Positions 33,224 through 42,311 of a stretch of DNA of 47,338 nt are shown in pieces. The stretch's first letter is position 1. Each line of letters begins with the position of its first letter. The translations under genes and the position numbers were made by a program. The notes under the pieces were generated by a model. That model did not search any database. It saw only the letters and a program-made list of their open reading frames with translations, and was not told the DNA's origin. The stretch is taken from contig JBLINB010000009.1 of NCBI GenBank assembly GCA_047638975.1, forward strand, positions 1 to 47,338, given 5' to 3'. Source of the DNA: JAPKEZ01 sp047638975 (lineage in GTDB: Bacteria; Planctomycetota; UBA1135).

Positions 33224-35293
33224 CTACTGTACCGTTAAAGCCAGGATGTTTGTTATTTGCCCGGCCTGTACTGCTTGCATCCATACACTGCGGCCGATGG
33301 CTCCACTAGGGACGGAAAGCGTAAAAGTAACGTCGCCGGCAACATTAGTCACTTGCGACGATGTTGCCAATTGCGGAGAGTTAAGACCCAAAGTAATACC
33401 TAATGCTGGCACATTGTAACTGCCAAGGCCTATCAATGAGTAGGTCAAGTAAGTATTAGAATTGGCCGCGCCGTTGCTGACGTCAAGCAATGCAGTGCCG
33501 CCGGCATTCAAGCCAGTGGTGCTAAGTGTCATTCCTGCCCCTGAAGAGTCGTGACCGTAAACAGTAACTGTAAAGTTTGACCAAGTACCGGTTACTCCGG
33601 CATCGCGATCGCTAATTTCTAGAGTCCATACACCTTGTGAGCTTTCTCCGAAGTGACGGTTAGAAGTAAAAATGAAATTACTGTAGTTGTTTGTTGGATC
33701 AGGACGAGTTTTCGCTAACACCGAGCTTTGTCCACTTGGTGAAACTAGCTTAATGTATAGGTCTCCGACGTTGGTGTGACTGACATTCAGCTTAACCTCA
33801 ACGGATTCGACAGTAAAGTTCGCAGCAATGTTTGCATTGCGTGTTAAGCCAACAGTGTCATTATCTGGAATGGTCGTGTTTACGCTAAGCTGGCCACTGC
33901 TATCACTTTGTTCTGGCGGTAGGTTTATCCAAGTTGCTGCTAATGCAGTAGCCGCAGTTGCATCAAGTGCGCCGTAACCGTAATTTACATTTAGGTCATA
34001 GCCGGCAACCGAGGTCGTCCAGTTTGAATTGCCACTATGATTCACGCGCGCCGATTCGATCATAACGGCCTGTACATCGCGCCATGTAAGAGCAGGGTTT
34101 GCATCTAAGATCAGCGCTGCTACACCGGCACCCAATGGGCAGGCCGAAGATGTACCGCCAAAGCTTGAAGTGTAAGTCGAACCTATAGTTGCGGTGTAAA
34201 TGCCGCGGTTATTACCACTAGACTGCGCCACAACTAGCATCGAAGAGCCTTGCTCGTTATAGGATGCACGTGTATCGTTATCGCCAATCGCACCGACTGC
34301 AATGGTATAACGACTAGAGGCATAAGGGTCGTATTCAACACGATCACCTGTGCCGCCGTTGCCCGCCGCCCACGTGAATATTTCGCCGAGGCCATTACGT
34401 CCACTGCTAACTGCTGCCGTTAATGCAGAGCGCTCGGCAGAGGACATATACGAGATAGTGCCGTCGTCGTAGGGTCCCCATGAGTTTGACTTAATATCGT
34501 TGATATCGTTACGATGACCAAAAGAGTTCGATGTCGTTGACGAAGAACCGTAATAAAGGTTGGACCATTGCGAATCATATGCTGCGCCAACTCCGCCATT
34601 GCCATTGTTGGCTGCTGCGGACGAAACTCCTGCACACGAAGTGCCGTGAGAAGATGAACCGCCAGAAATCGAAGCGGTCGAGTTATAGTTTGCTTGCAAA
34701 TCTGGATGCCCTGTCTGCACTCCGCCATCAATAATACCTACGCATTGACCGCTGCCAGTGTAGCCAGCGTTCCAGGCACCTTCGATGTTCACGTCATTAT
34801 TCGGAATAATGGTGTTAACCAAGTGCCACTGCAGTCCGAAACTAGGGTCGTTAGGTAGCGCGCGATTCGACAGTGGGCGCGATGCATCGAGATAAACATT
34901 TTCGTCACCGAAATAGGCGTCAAGGCCATTTGCCATCTCAAGAGCCTGTCTAACCGTGTTGGTGTGCACCAAGTAGAAGCCAGGAGCACCAGCTAAATCG
35001 CTAACTGACGATTCGCCTATGTAATTAGCGAAACTCTGTACTTGCGGTGCAGATTCGGCCTCGACGATTACTCGAGCATAAAAGACGTACCCTTCAGTAG
35101 GCAATGGGATTACACCCTGCTTGCTAATCAAGTCGTCATTAACACGGACGGCCTCTGCTTGCGGCATGTCAAGGCCGTATACTTGGAAGAGTGCCCGGTC
35201 AAAACCCAGGTCAGTGTACTGGAATGCGTCTGTCTGCGGTAATGCAGGCGACTGTGCGCTAAGGACAGCGCTAGCTAGGAGGTTGATTATCAT
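33224..35293 (-). CDS. Kexin-type subtilisin-like protease with P domain (second of two)
   Basis: 689 residues, first gene of the tandem pair. Signal MIINLLASAVLSAQS and a prodomain of about 125 residues precede the S8 domain: Asp189 (GIIDGGVQ), His216 (SSHGTSCAG), Asn312 (WAAGNGGTGDR) and Ser382 (GGTSSACP), with the kexin hallmark NSWGPYDDG (270-278). The P domain covers about 460-580 (NTTIPDNDTVGL...GVWTLEISDRDAG...NFTVTVYGH). The C-terminal region has the same GLGSYNVPALGITLGLNSP module and ends LALTVQ. It should cut secreted or environmental proteins after basic residues, by analogy. Its prodomain is longer than that of the downstream copy. Confidence 0.9.
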   Translation of the reverse strand: MIINLLASAVLSAQSPALPQTDAFQYTDLGFDRALFQVYGLDMPQAEAVRVNDDLISKQGVIPLPTEGYVFYARVIVEAESAPQVQSFANYIGESSVSDLAGAPGFYLVHTNTVRQALEMANGLDAYFGDENVYLDASRPLSNRALPNDPSFGLQWHLVNTIIPNNDVNIEGAWNAGYTGSGQCVGIIDGGVQTGHPDLQANYNSTASISGGSSSHGTSCAGVSSAAANNGNGGVGAAYDSQWSNLYYGSSSTTSNSFGHRNDINDIKSNSWGPYDDGTISYMSSAERSALTAAVSSGRNGLGEIFTWAAGNGGTGDRVEYDPYASSRYTIAVGAIGDNDTRASYNEQGSSMLVVAQSSGNNRGIYTATIGSTYTSSFGGTSSACPLGAGVAALILDANPALTWRDVQAVMIESARVNHSGNSNWTTSVAGYDLNVNYGYGALDATAATALAATWINLPPEQSDSSGQLSVNTTIPDNDTVGLTRNANIAANFTVESVEVKLNVSHTNVGDLYIKLVSPSGQSSVLAKTRPDPTNNYSNFIFTSNRHFGESSQGVWTLEISDRDAGVTGTWSNFTVTVYGHDSSGAGMTLSTTGLNAGGTALLDVSNGAANSNTYLTYSLIGLGSYNVPALGITLGLNSPQLATSSQVTNVAGDVTFTLSVPSGAIGRSVWMQAVQAGQITNILALTVQ

Positions 35294-35378
35294 CGAGGAG
35301 TATGGGTTAATGTGATTAAAGAGTCCCCTCTACTTTACGGCATATTTATACTAATGCTTGATAATATCACCTAAATAC

Positions 35379-35903
35379 ATGCACCCCGCACAAAAAGATC
35401 TCAAAAAGCTTGAATTAGAAGTCAAGTACGAAGCCACACGCTCTACAGGGCCTGGTGGGCAGCATCGCAACCGGGTTGCTACTGCCATCAGGGTGACGCA
35501 TGTGCCTACGGGGGTGTCCGCGATGGGCACCGAGAGGCGCTCCCAACTAGAAAACAAGAAGATGGCGTTGTATCGACTGCGCCATAAGCTAGCCTTGCAT
35601 CACCGCAGCGAGCTCAGAGACGAAGATTTATGTGTTCCGGAGGCATTTCAGCCGTCCGAAGCTTGGTTAAGGCGGTTAAAGGGCCAAAAAATTAAGGTCA
35701 GCGTCAGCCACGACGATTTTCCGGCCCTGCTCGCCGAAGTATTAGACCGTCTGCGCGTCGATAAGGACAATATCGCTGACACCGCCAAGGCATTCGGCGT
35801 CTCGAATAGCCAACTGATCAAGTTCTTGGCCAGTGATCAGCACGCTCTGCACGAGCTAAATGAGCGCCGCAAAAAGGACGGTCATAAGCCGCTGCGCAGC
35901 TAA
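35379..35903 (+). CDS. Peptide release factor-like GGQ-domain protein
   Basis: 174 residues from ATG 35379; the frame opens at a TTG at 35358, but I prefer the ATG. GPGGQHRNRVATAIRV carries the universal GGQ (residues 26-28) that triggers peptidyl-tRNA hydrolysis on the ribosome. ERRSQLENKKMALYRLRHKLA follows, as in RF-1 domain proteins. The stop-codon recognition domain of RF1/RF2 is missing, and the lysine-rich tail of ArfB is only partly there (ERRKKDGHKPLRS). It is probably a ribosome-rescue or specialised release factor. The middle part (residues 85-160) is its own. The 3' end overlaps fluC by 4 bp. Confidence 0.82.
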   Translation: MHPAQKDLKKLELEVKYEATRSTGPGGQHRNRVATAIRVTHVPTGVSAMGTERRSQLENKKMALYRLRHKLALHHRSELRDEDLCVPEAFQPSEAWLRRLKGQKIKVSVSHDDFPALLAEVLDRLRVDKDNIADTAKAFGVSNSQLIKFLASDQHALHELNERRKKDGHKPLRS

Positions 35904-36274
35904 ATGCTGCGTGAAAGAAAGCCGCCGAGGTAGAACAACGCAAACCCGGCTACAAGGTTCGCCACGGCGTATCCAAGCGCAGCAAGCATCTGGTCGGCGC
36001 GCCACAATAACGCTGTATCAGCTGTAAATGTCGAGAATGTGGTGAGGGCGCCGAGAAAGCCGATGGTCAACGCATTCATGAGAGTTGGACTTAAAATTTC
36101 GCGCTCTTTGCCGACGCCAAGGACTACGCCAATCAGTAGACAGCCTAAGGCGTTGGCGAGCAGCGTGCCCCATGCAAAGCCAGCTGTATTCCATGAACTG
36201 GTCGCTTGCAAAATGGCGAAGCGAAGTAGTGTGCCGAGTGCTCCGGCAACAGCGATTAGCAGTATCTGTGTCAT
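35900..36274 (-). CDS. crcB: Fluoride ion channel
   Basis: 124 residues with four hydrophobic helices. The Fluc/CrcB marks are all present: AVAGALGTLLRFAI, GTLLANALGCLLIG (pore Asn) and GFLGALTTFSTFTAD (phenylalanine box). It exports fluoride as a dual-topology dimer. No fluoride riboswitch fits in the 22 bp to the divergent DUF420 gene. A TCTAAT box ends 6 nt before the ATG. Confidence 0.93.
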   Translation of the reverse strand: MTQILLIAVAGALGTLLRFAILQATSSWNTAGFAWGTLLANALGCLLIGVVLGVGKEREILSPTLMNALTIGFLGALTTFSTFTADTALLWRADQMLAALGYAVANLVAGFALFYLGGFLSRSI

Positions 36275-36296
36275 GTGATTATTAGAAGCTTATTCG

Positions 36297-36776
36297 ATGC
36301 GAGATGGTTATTCTATAGGCGAGATGCCAGAAGACCCAACCATCTACCCCATCATCAATGCATGTCTTAATGCATTGGCTGCTGTCTTGTTATCAGTGGG
36401 CATGATTTTTATCCAGGCCGGTAACGAAAAGAACCACAAAAGGTTCATGCTGGCGGCCTTTGTCTGCTCAACTGTTTTCTTGTGCAGCTATCTCTACTAT
36501 CACTTTTATTTTGGGATTACAGTTGCCTACGCCGGCCCCGATTACGGGAAAATTCCATACTTTATCTTGCTCGGCACGCACACCATTCTGGCAGCGATCG
36601 TGCCCTTTCTGGCTATCGTAGTTATTCGTTCTGGCCTCAAGGACAATCGTGTTAGGCATCGCAAATGGGCGAAAATTTTATTCCCGATATGGATATACGT
36701 TTCCATTACTGGCGTAAGTATTTACCTCATTCTTTACGTTTTCACCGAATCGTCAGTCATCGCGCTGGGCTTCTAG
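36297..36776 (+). CDS. DUF420 membrane protein, probable cytochrome oxidase assembly factor
   Basis: 159 residues, about four membrane helices. Conserved histidines lie in YYHFYFG, GTHTILA and RHRKWAK, as in the DUF420 family (Bacillus YozB/CtaM relatives), which is needed for haem-copper oxidase maturation in some Firmicutes. It heads a run of haem and cytochrome genes, which supports that role. The start may instead be ATG 36324 (MPEDPTIYP), which removes nine residues. The next gene begins one base after its stop. Confidence 0.85.
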   Translation: MRDGYSIGEMPEDPTIYPIINACLNALAAVLLSVGMIFIQAGNEKNHKRFMLAAFVCSTVFLCSYLYYHFYFGITVAYAGPDYGKIPYFILLGTHTILAAIVPFLAIVVIRSGLKDNRVRHRKWAKILFPIWIYVSITGVSIYLILYVFTESSVIALGF

Positions 36777-36777
36777 A

Positions 36778-37281
36778 ATGTCACTCCGCGAACTGTTCTT
36801 TTTCGTACTTGCGATAACGCTTGGCTGCGCAGCATTGTGGCGCAGCACCCAAGGTCAGTTCACCATCCCCGATTCCGAGCCTGTTTTTGTTGCCGCCAGT
36901 TCTAGCGATGTCGACGCACGTCAACAATTGGAATTATCGTATGGCACCTTTACGCAACCGCGCGTCCCCGCAAGCTCACTATTAGCCACGTCAAACTTAA
37001 TACGTGGACGCCAAGTGTATGCCATCAATTGCCGGCATTGCCACGGCGGAGATGGCCAAGCGCAGACTCCGGCAGCAAATATGTTTAACCCGCCGCCTAA
37101 AAACTTATTGCTCGGAGCGGTGCGTGATGTCGAAACGGTATTGCGTAATGGCATCGCCGGTACTGCAATGAGTGCTTTCGATAACTTAAGTAGCGACGAC
37201 TTCAATGATGTACGTGATTACACCAAATATTTAATTGAGCGCGGCGCAGCTTCTAAAGCGATCCTCAAGAACAATGAATAG
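36778..37281 (+). CDS. Membrane-anchored monohaem cytochrome c
   Basis: 167 residues. An N-terminal hydrophobic segment (LRELFFFVLAITLGCAALW) anchors or exports the protein. The class I cytochrome domain has CRHCH (Cys85, Cys88, His89) and the sixth ligand Met131 in GTAMSAF. NMFNPPPKNLLLGAV is the usual middle loop. It should carry electrons at the periplasmic face, perhaps to an oxidase whose haem is made by the next two genes. It overlaps ctaA by 8 bp (ATGAATAG). Confidence 0.9.
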   Translation: MSLRELFFFVLAITLGCAALWRSTQGQFTIPDSEPVFVAASSSDVDARQQLELSYGTFTQPRVPASSLLATSNLIRGRQVYAINCRHCHGGDGQAQTPAANMFNPPPKNLLLGAVRDVETVLRNGIAGTAMSAFDNLSSDDFNDVRDYTKYLIERGAASKAILKNNE

Positions 37282-38200
37282 CCCCTCGATCATCTTGCGA
37301 CGCTTAAGCTTAGCAGCACTATTTGTAACGATAGCTTTAACCTGTGGCATCGGCGGCACCATTACTAGCGCCGAAGTGGGCATGGCTTATCCAACGTGGC
37401 CGAACATAAATAGTGGCTCGCTATTTAACTTTTTCTATGACGAGCTTGCCGCCTCATTTGGTGTTGGTTCTGTGATTGAACACACGCACCGTCAAGCCGC
37501 AAGCTTAACCGGTTTGATTATTTTGCTACTAGCGGGCTACACTTGGGTGAAGCGTAAATTAGTCAGTAAAGATATCCGCAATTTAGCGACGGCCTCATTG
37601 ATAGTGGTCATTGGTCAGGGATTACTTGGTGCTAGCCGCGTCTTAGAGAATGACTACCTAATCGCCATTTTGCATGCTCTCGGGGCGCAATTAGTGGTGG
37701 CAATGTTAGTGGTGTTATGTTTAAAAACATCTCCGAAGTGGTCAGAGACTTTCGCGCCGGTTGCCGCAAAAAAAGTAGCGCAATTACAACGCTGGACGTC
37801 GCTTGCCATGCTGCTGTTGTTCGCCAATTTATTTAGCGCCGCCAGTTTACGCCATAAGCAAGGGGCCTTTGATGGACACCTCATCCTTGCGGTGACGGTT
37901 TCGGTAGTAGTGCTGTTTATTATTTACTTAGTCAACACCGGCATCAAGCAGCACCCGCCATTGCGCAAACATGCGCGTGGCTTAGCACATTTACTAGGCA
38001 CGCAATTGGCTCTAGGCACCGCGGCATGGGCATTCTTACTTGGGCCATTAATGGTTTATGTAACCGACGAAGACACCCGCTTTATGGTGCAGTCGCTAAT
38101 CGCTACCGGCCACCTACTATGCGGCGTCTTGGTATTGGCAAAGATGACGGCCGTGTGGTACGAAGTAAAAACTAGACTAGAGGTAAAACAAGATGCTTAG
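37274..38200 (+). CDS. ctaA: Haem A synthase
   Basis: 308 residues from ATG 37274, with eight hydrophobic segments in two four-helix halves. The candidate haem ligands are His72 (EHTHRQ, or His70), His134 (AILHALGAQ), His202 (FDGHLILA) and His280 (ATGHLLCG). SAEVGMAYPTWPN is the periplasmic loop of the family. It oxidises haem o to haem a for aa3-type oxidases. The sequence is divergent in its second half, but the four histidines and the neighbour ctaB make the call firm. Overlaps ctaB by 8 bp. Confidence 0.88.
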   Translation: MNSPSIILRRLSLAALFVTIALTCGIGGTITSAEVGMAYPTWPNINSGSLFNFFYDELAASFGVGSVIEHTHRQAASLTGLIILLLAGYTWVKRKLVSKDIRNLATASLIVVIGQGLLGASRVLENDYLIAILHALGAQLVVAMLVVLCLKTSPKWSETFAPVAAKKVAQLQRWTSLAMLLLFANLFSAASLRHKQGAFDGHLILAVTVSVVVLFIIYLVNTGIKQHPPLRKHARGLAHLLGTQLALGTAAWAFLLGPLMVYVTDEDTRFMVQSLIATGHLLCGVLVLAKMTAVWYEVKTRLEVKQDA

Positions 38201-39056
38201 TGGAAGCCCGCGCGACTGGATTGCGCTAGGGAAAATGCGTATTCAGATGCTAGCGACTACTGCGGCATTGATTTGTATGTGGGTCGCGAACCATGGTCAA
38301 TGGGAGTGGCTCATGGCATTGCACCTAGTAATCGGATTATCAATGACCAGCACCGCGGCGGCCATCATTAATCAAATTATCGAAATCGATATTGATAAAC
38401 GCATGCCGCGCACTTGCAACAGGCCACTACCAACGGGCCGAGTGAGTAAAGCAGATGCCACTAAAGCGGCGTGGTTTTTAGCGATAGTTGGCTGCGCTTG
38501 GTTGGCCATTTTCTTAAATCCCTTAAGCGCCTGGCTAGCTATCTTGATGATCGTTCTCTACGATTTCATCTATACTCCTTTAAAGCGTATTACTCCGCTC
38601 AATACTTTAGTGGGCGCTGTTCCTGGAGCGTTGCCCTTGCTCATTGGTTATGCCGCAGCTGGTAAAGGCCTCGACATACTAGCTGGCATTTTGTTTTTGA
38701 TTTTATTTCTATGGCAATTGCCGCACTTCTTTGCGATTGCCTGGCTGTACCGCGACGACTACGAATATGGTGGCCTACGCATGTTACCCGGAGTGGACAA
38801 AACCGGAGTTATCGCCGGACGCCAAGCTATTCATTACGCTCTCGCCTTAGTGCCGATGAGCATGGCGCCAAGCATGTTTGAATTCACTGAAGAACTCTAT
38901 TTTTATGGATCGCTTAGTTTATCGCTAATATATTTAGCGACGGCATTGATGTTTCGCCGCAACCGCGAAGTAAAAACCGCACGCATCGTGCTCTACACCT
39001 CAATTGTCTACTTACCACTTCTGTTTATGTTACTCTTGATTGACTATCGCTACTAA
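38193..39056 (+). CDS. ctaB: Haem O synthase (protohaem IX farnesyltransferase)
   Basis: 287 residues, UbiA fold with about nine hydrophobic helices. The prenyl-diphosphate motifs are NQIIEIDIDKRMPRTCNRPLPTG and YDFIYTPLKRITPLNTLVGAVPGALP, with YRDDYEYGGLRMLP further on. It adds a farnesyl group to haem b, supplying CtaA. It overlaps the ABC ATPase gene by one base (TAATG), so translation is coupled. Confidence 0.94.
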   Translation: MLSGSPRDWIALGKMRIQMLATTAALICMWVANHGQWEWLMALHLVIGLSMTSTAAAIINQIIEIDIDKRMPRTCNRPLPTGRVSKADATKAAWFLAIVGCAWLAIFLNPLSAWLAILMIVLYDFIYTPLKRITPLNTLVGAVPGALPLLIGYAAAGKGLDILAGILFLILFLWQLPHFFAIAWLYRDDYEYGGLRMLPGVDKTGVIAGRQAIHYALALVPMSMAPSMFEFTEELYFYGSLSLSLIYLATALMFRRNREVKTARIVLYTSIVYLPLLFMLLLIDYRY

Positions 39057-40021
39057 TGACTACTACTCTTTCAATCGAAAACGCGAGCAAGGCCTACGAT
39101 AAAATCCAGGCTCTGCACGATGTTTCTTTCAATGTCGATGCCGCGCAAATTGTTAGCCTACTCGGGCCAAACGGTGCGGGCAAGTCGACCTTAATTCGCT
39201 GCATCAGCACCCTCGACACTCTCGATAGCGGTAGCATTACTGTTTGTTCGCATGATGTTGCGGCTAGTCCGAGCAGTGCCCGACAACAATTTGGATATGC
39301 CGGACAGGACTCGGCTCTAGATAAAGTTTTAACGGGTCACGAATTCATGCGCTTTCAAGCAGGCTTGGTACACCTTAAGAAGAGCGAAATTCTTCCTAAA
39401 GTAGACGAATTACTAGAGCGCTTTAAGTTAACTGAAGCTGCGCACCGCGCGATTGAAACTTATTCGGGCGGCATGAAACGTCGTTTAGATTTGGCAGCGT
39501 CCTTGATGCATAATCCAGCGCTACTCATTCTTGACGAACCTTCTTCTGGGCTAGACTATGAATCGCGCCGTGAGCTCTGGAAACTACTACTAGAATTAAA
39601 GCAAGACGGTACCGCGATATTGCTAGCCACGCACGACTTCGAAGAAGCTGGCGTGTTATCTGACAAATCTGTACTCATGTCCCAAGGCGAACTTTGTGGC
39701 TTTGATGCACCCGAAGTTTTAACCGACGATCTCGGCGAGTGGATACTCGGCGCAGCAATCTCTGCCCACCCGCGCAGCGAAGACAGAGCAACTCTAGCAA
39801 GCTTATTTACCGAAGTACCGGGCAAGGTAATGCCTGAAAATCCACAGTTTGCTGAATATGCTAAAGCTTTGCCAACGGGTGCCAAGACCGCAGACGGCGG
39901 AAACTGGAGCGATTTTTTGCGAGAAGCTGCCGTGGAGAAAGGATTGACACTACACTCACTAGCAATGCGCCGACCTACTTTGGCGGATGCTTATTTGGCT
40001 GCAACCAGCGAGGTTAAATAA
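39056..40021 (+). CDS. ABC exporter ATPase subunit
   Basis: 321 residues. Walker A GPNGAGKST, signature YSGGMKRRLDLA, Walker B LLILDEPSSGLD and the H-loop ATHDFEE are intact. The protein belongs to the drug/lipid-type ABC-2 exporter ATPases (DrrA/CcmA-like) and has an added C-terminal region of about 80 residues. With the next gene it forms an exporter. Coupling to ctaB hints at haem, copper or oxidase assembly, but the substrate is unknown. Confidence 0.9.
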   Translation: MTTTLSIENASKAYDKIQALHDVSFNVDAAQIVSLLGPNGAGKSTLIRCISTLDTLDSGSITVCSHDVAASPSSARQQFGYAGQDSALDKVLTGHEFMRFQAGLVHLKKSEILPKVDELLERFKLTEAAHRAIETYSGGMKRRLDLAASLMHNPALLILDEPSSGLDYESRRELWKLLLELKQDGTAILLATHDFEEAGVLSDKSVLMSQGELCGFDAPEVLTDDLGEWILGAAISAHPRSEDRATLASLFTEVPGKVMPENPQFAEYAKALPTGAKTADGGNWSDFLREAAVEKGLTLHSLAMRRPTLADAYLAATSEVK

Positions 40022-40834
40022 ATGGGATCACATTTCTGGCAAGAAACACGCGCACAAACTTGGCGTTGGTTTATTCATAGCAAGCGCCGACCTATCGTGG
40101 TGATCAGTGGTTTGATGCAACCTATCATCTGGATGACTTTGTTTGTAGTAGTCTTTAAAAACTCTATGGGAGATGTTCTGCAAGGCGACTACTTGTCCTT
40201 CGTTACACCGGGTGCTTTACTGTTCACTGCATTCAACGCTTCGCTCAATGCTGGCGTCCCTATTTTGTTCGACCGCGAATTGGGATTTCTCGACCGCATT
40301 CGATCGGCGCCACTTGCTGATCGCTTTAGCATCGTACTCGCTAGCGCCATCCACATTTCGGTAATGACTTTGTTGCAATGTTTTGTAATCGTTGCGGCGA
40401 CCTCAGTTCTTGGCGTCAGTTTTGCTGGCGGTTTAAGCGGCGTTTTGCTCGGCCTACTGGTTTTGTGCCTGGTCATTCTAGGATTCACTTCGCTCAGCCT
40501 TGGTTTGGCGTTTATGTTCAAGCGCCACTTCGAGATGCTGGCGGTGATTATGATTATCACTTTACCGATGATCTTTTTATCTAGCGCTTTCAACTCGCTC
40601 GATCAACTTCCGGGCTGGCTAAGCAATGCTGTTTTGTTTAATCCGGTTACTATGGCTATCGAGCCTCTACGCCTGATCTACAGTAACTCTGACTGGCAGA
40701 TGACAACGGTTATTTGCAAAAACGCTTTTGGCTTTGCTGACTTAAACACCTGGCACTTTCTAGGCGGGCTAGTAGCGTTTAATTTGCTTGCAGCCAACTT
40801 CTGCAGGAAGATTCTGCGGAAGAAACTGGCATAA
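40022..40834 (+). CDS. ABC-2 type exporter permease
   Basis: 270 residues, six hydrophobic segments. LDRIRSAPLADRFSIVLA and LPMIFLSSAFNSLDQLPGWLSNAVLFNPVTMAIEPLR are the ABC-2 family landmarks (DrrB-like). It partners the ATPase encoded directly upstream, with no gap between them. It is the last gene of the haem/cytochrome operon; the 62 bp to the next gene show nothing notable. Confidence 0.9.
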   Translation: MGSHFWQETRAQTWRWFIHSKRRPIVVISGLMQPIIWMTLFVVVFKNSMGDVLQGDYLSFVTPGALLFTAFNASLNAGVPILFDRELGFLDRIRSAPLADRFSIVLASAIHISVMTLLQCFVIVAATSVLGVSFAGGLSGVLLGLLVLCLVILGFTSLSLGLAFMFKRHFEMLAVIMIITLPMIFLSSAFNSLDQLPGWLSNAVLFNPVTMAIEPLRLIYSNSDWQMTTVICKNAFGFADLNTWHFLGGLVAFNLLAANFCRKILRKKLA

Positions 40835-40896
40835 ACCACGTTCTTAGATTTTAATAAAATTATGGGAACTATTACGGTTTTCGTGCCCCCAATAGA

Positions 40897-42309
40897 ATGA
40901 CCATGAAAAACCTTCTTCTTGCAATTAGCCTTATCCTTGCAGGTGCCTGCTCGTCTAACGCGACGAGCACCGAGATTGCTAGCGGATTTGAATTGCCAGA
41001 AGCAACTACGGCTAAAAGAAATACCGCCCAGACAGGCGATATCAAAACGAGTGACATCGTCCGTGAAGTATTAGCGCGCAACCCATCTGCGGCGCAAGCG
41101 GCAGCCGCTATTTCGCAGGCGCAAGCGCAACTGAAAATGCGCGAATCGGCATTCCGTCCGCAGCTTAACTTTCAGTTTTCATATATGCTAGCGGATGCAC
41201 CATCCGCTTATCTATTCAAAACAATTGACGCGCGTAGTTTTCAACCCGGAACCAATTTCAATGAGCCAGGAAGTTTCGACAATTTCGAGACCAAGCTAGA
41301 GTTGGGAATGAATCTGTATGCGGGTGGCGCCCATCAGCTCGCTGCGCAAATGGCTGAACATGGGATTAATGTGTCGCAGTTGCAGCAAGATTTGGTGAAG
41401 CAACAATTAACCGCTACTACTTTACAAACCTTGTTAGGTATAGAAGGCGCGCAACAACAACTCAAAGTGAATATCGCAGCGATGGTCTTAATCGATGCTC
41501 AAATCAACGATGTACAGAAACATATTGCGGCCGGCACAACTTTGCGCAGCGACTTACTCTCACTACAAGCACGCCGCAGCGAAGCGCATGACACAAAGCT
41601 GCAAGCAGAATATGCTCTGCAAACATTCAAAGCCGCTTTAGCGATGCTGCTAAACATTGACCCAGATGACTTACCGCAACTCACGACTAGTGGTGATGAC
41701 TTGCGCAATAGGTATTGTGACGTGTTACCTGAGGCGAGCCAAGTTGCCGTTAAATTAGCTCAACTGAAGCGTCCTGAATTTCAAAGCGCGACCATGGCAG
41801 CAATGATTGCCAAGTTAAATGTGCAGCAGGTGACGGCGAGCAGTGCTCCACAAGTTAATTTATTTGGGCAAGGTTGGGTCGATCAACAAGAGTTAGGCTA
41901 CGACGATTCCGACTTGAACTATTCCATCGGCATCATGGTCGATTTCAACTTACTCGACGGTGGCTCACTATCGGCACGCGAGTTAGCAGCCCGCGCGCAA
42001 CTATCTGCAGCGACGTCAACGGCACGCTTGGTGCAAAACCAGGTAGCAAATGAAACACGTAATGCCTTCTCAAACTTACTCAGCGCTAAATCTCGCGTTG
42101 AGGTGGCCGCTGCCGGAATAGCTCAGGCAGCAGAAAGTTTGCGATTAGTTAAAGTGCAATACGAAAATAACGTGGCCACAGTGACTCGCTTTTTAGAAGC
42201 AGAGCAAATGAACTTCGGGGCACAACTACGCCTCATCCAAGCCAATCTCGATTTGCAATCTGCCCAAATCGAGCTCACCCGCGCAACCAGTAACTTTATT
42301 AATATCTAA
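40897..42309 (+). CDS. Outer-membrane efflux lipoprotein, TolC family
   Basis: 470 residues. Lipobox signal MTMKNLLLAISLILAGAC. The channel core has SDIVREVLARNPS at the start of the first helical repeat, ALAMLLNIDPDDLP at the middle, and ESLRLVKVQYENNVATVTRFLEAEQ in the last helix pair. It is the exit duct of the HAE-type pump encoded by the next two genes. It has no close resemblance to the CusC copy at 18750. A second ATG two codons on is possible. Confidence 0.88.
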   Translation: MTMKNLLLAISLILAGACSSNATSTEIASGFELPEATTAKRNTAQTGDIKTSDIVREVLARNPSAAQAAAAISQAQAQLKMRESAFRPQLNFQFSYMLADAPSAYLFKTIDARSFQPGTNFNEPGSFDNFETKLELGMNLYAGGAHQLAAQMAEHGINVSQLQQDLVKQQLTATTLQTLLGIEGAQQQLKVNIAAMVLIDAQINDVQKHIAAGTTLRSDLLSLQARRSEAHDTKLQAEYALQTFKAALAMLLNIDPDDLPQLTTSGDDLRNRYCDVLPEASQVAVKLAQLKRPEFQSATMAAMIAKLNVQQVTASSAPQVNLFGQGWVDQQELGYDDSDLNYSIGIMVDFNLLDGGSLSARELAARAQLSAATSTARLVQNQVANETRNAFSNLLSAKSRVEVAAAGIAQAAESLRLVKVQYENNVATVTRFLEAEQMNFGAQLRLIQANLDLQSAQIELTRATSNFINI

Positions 42310-42311
42310 TA

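Noticed and set aside
36275..36296. Fluoride riboswitch before crcB
   Set aside because: Only 22 bp separate crcB from the divergent gene, too short for the aptamer, and no matching fold is visible.
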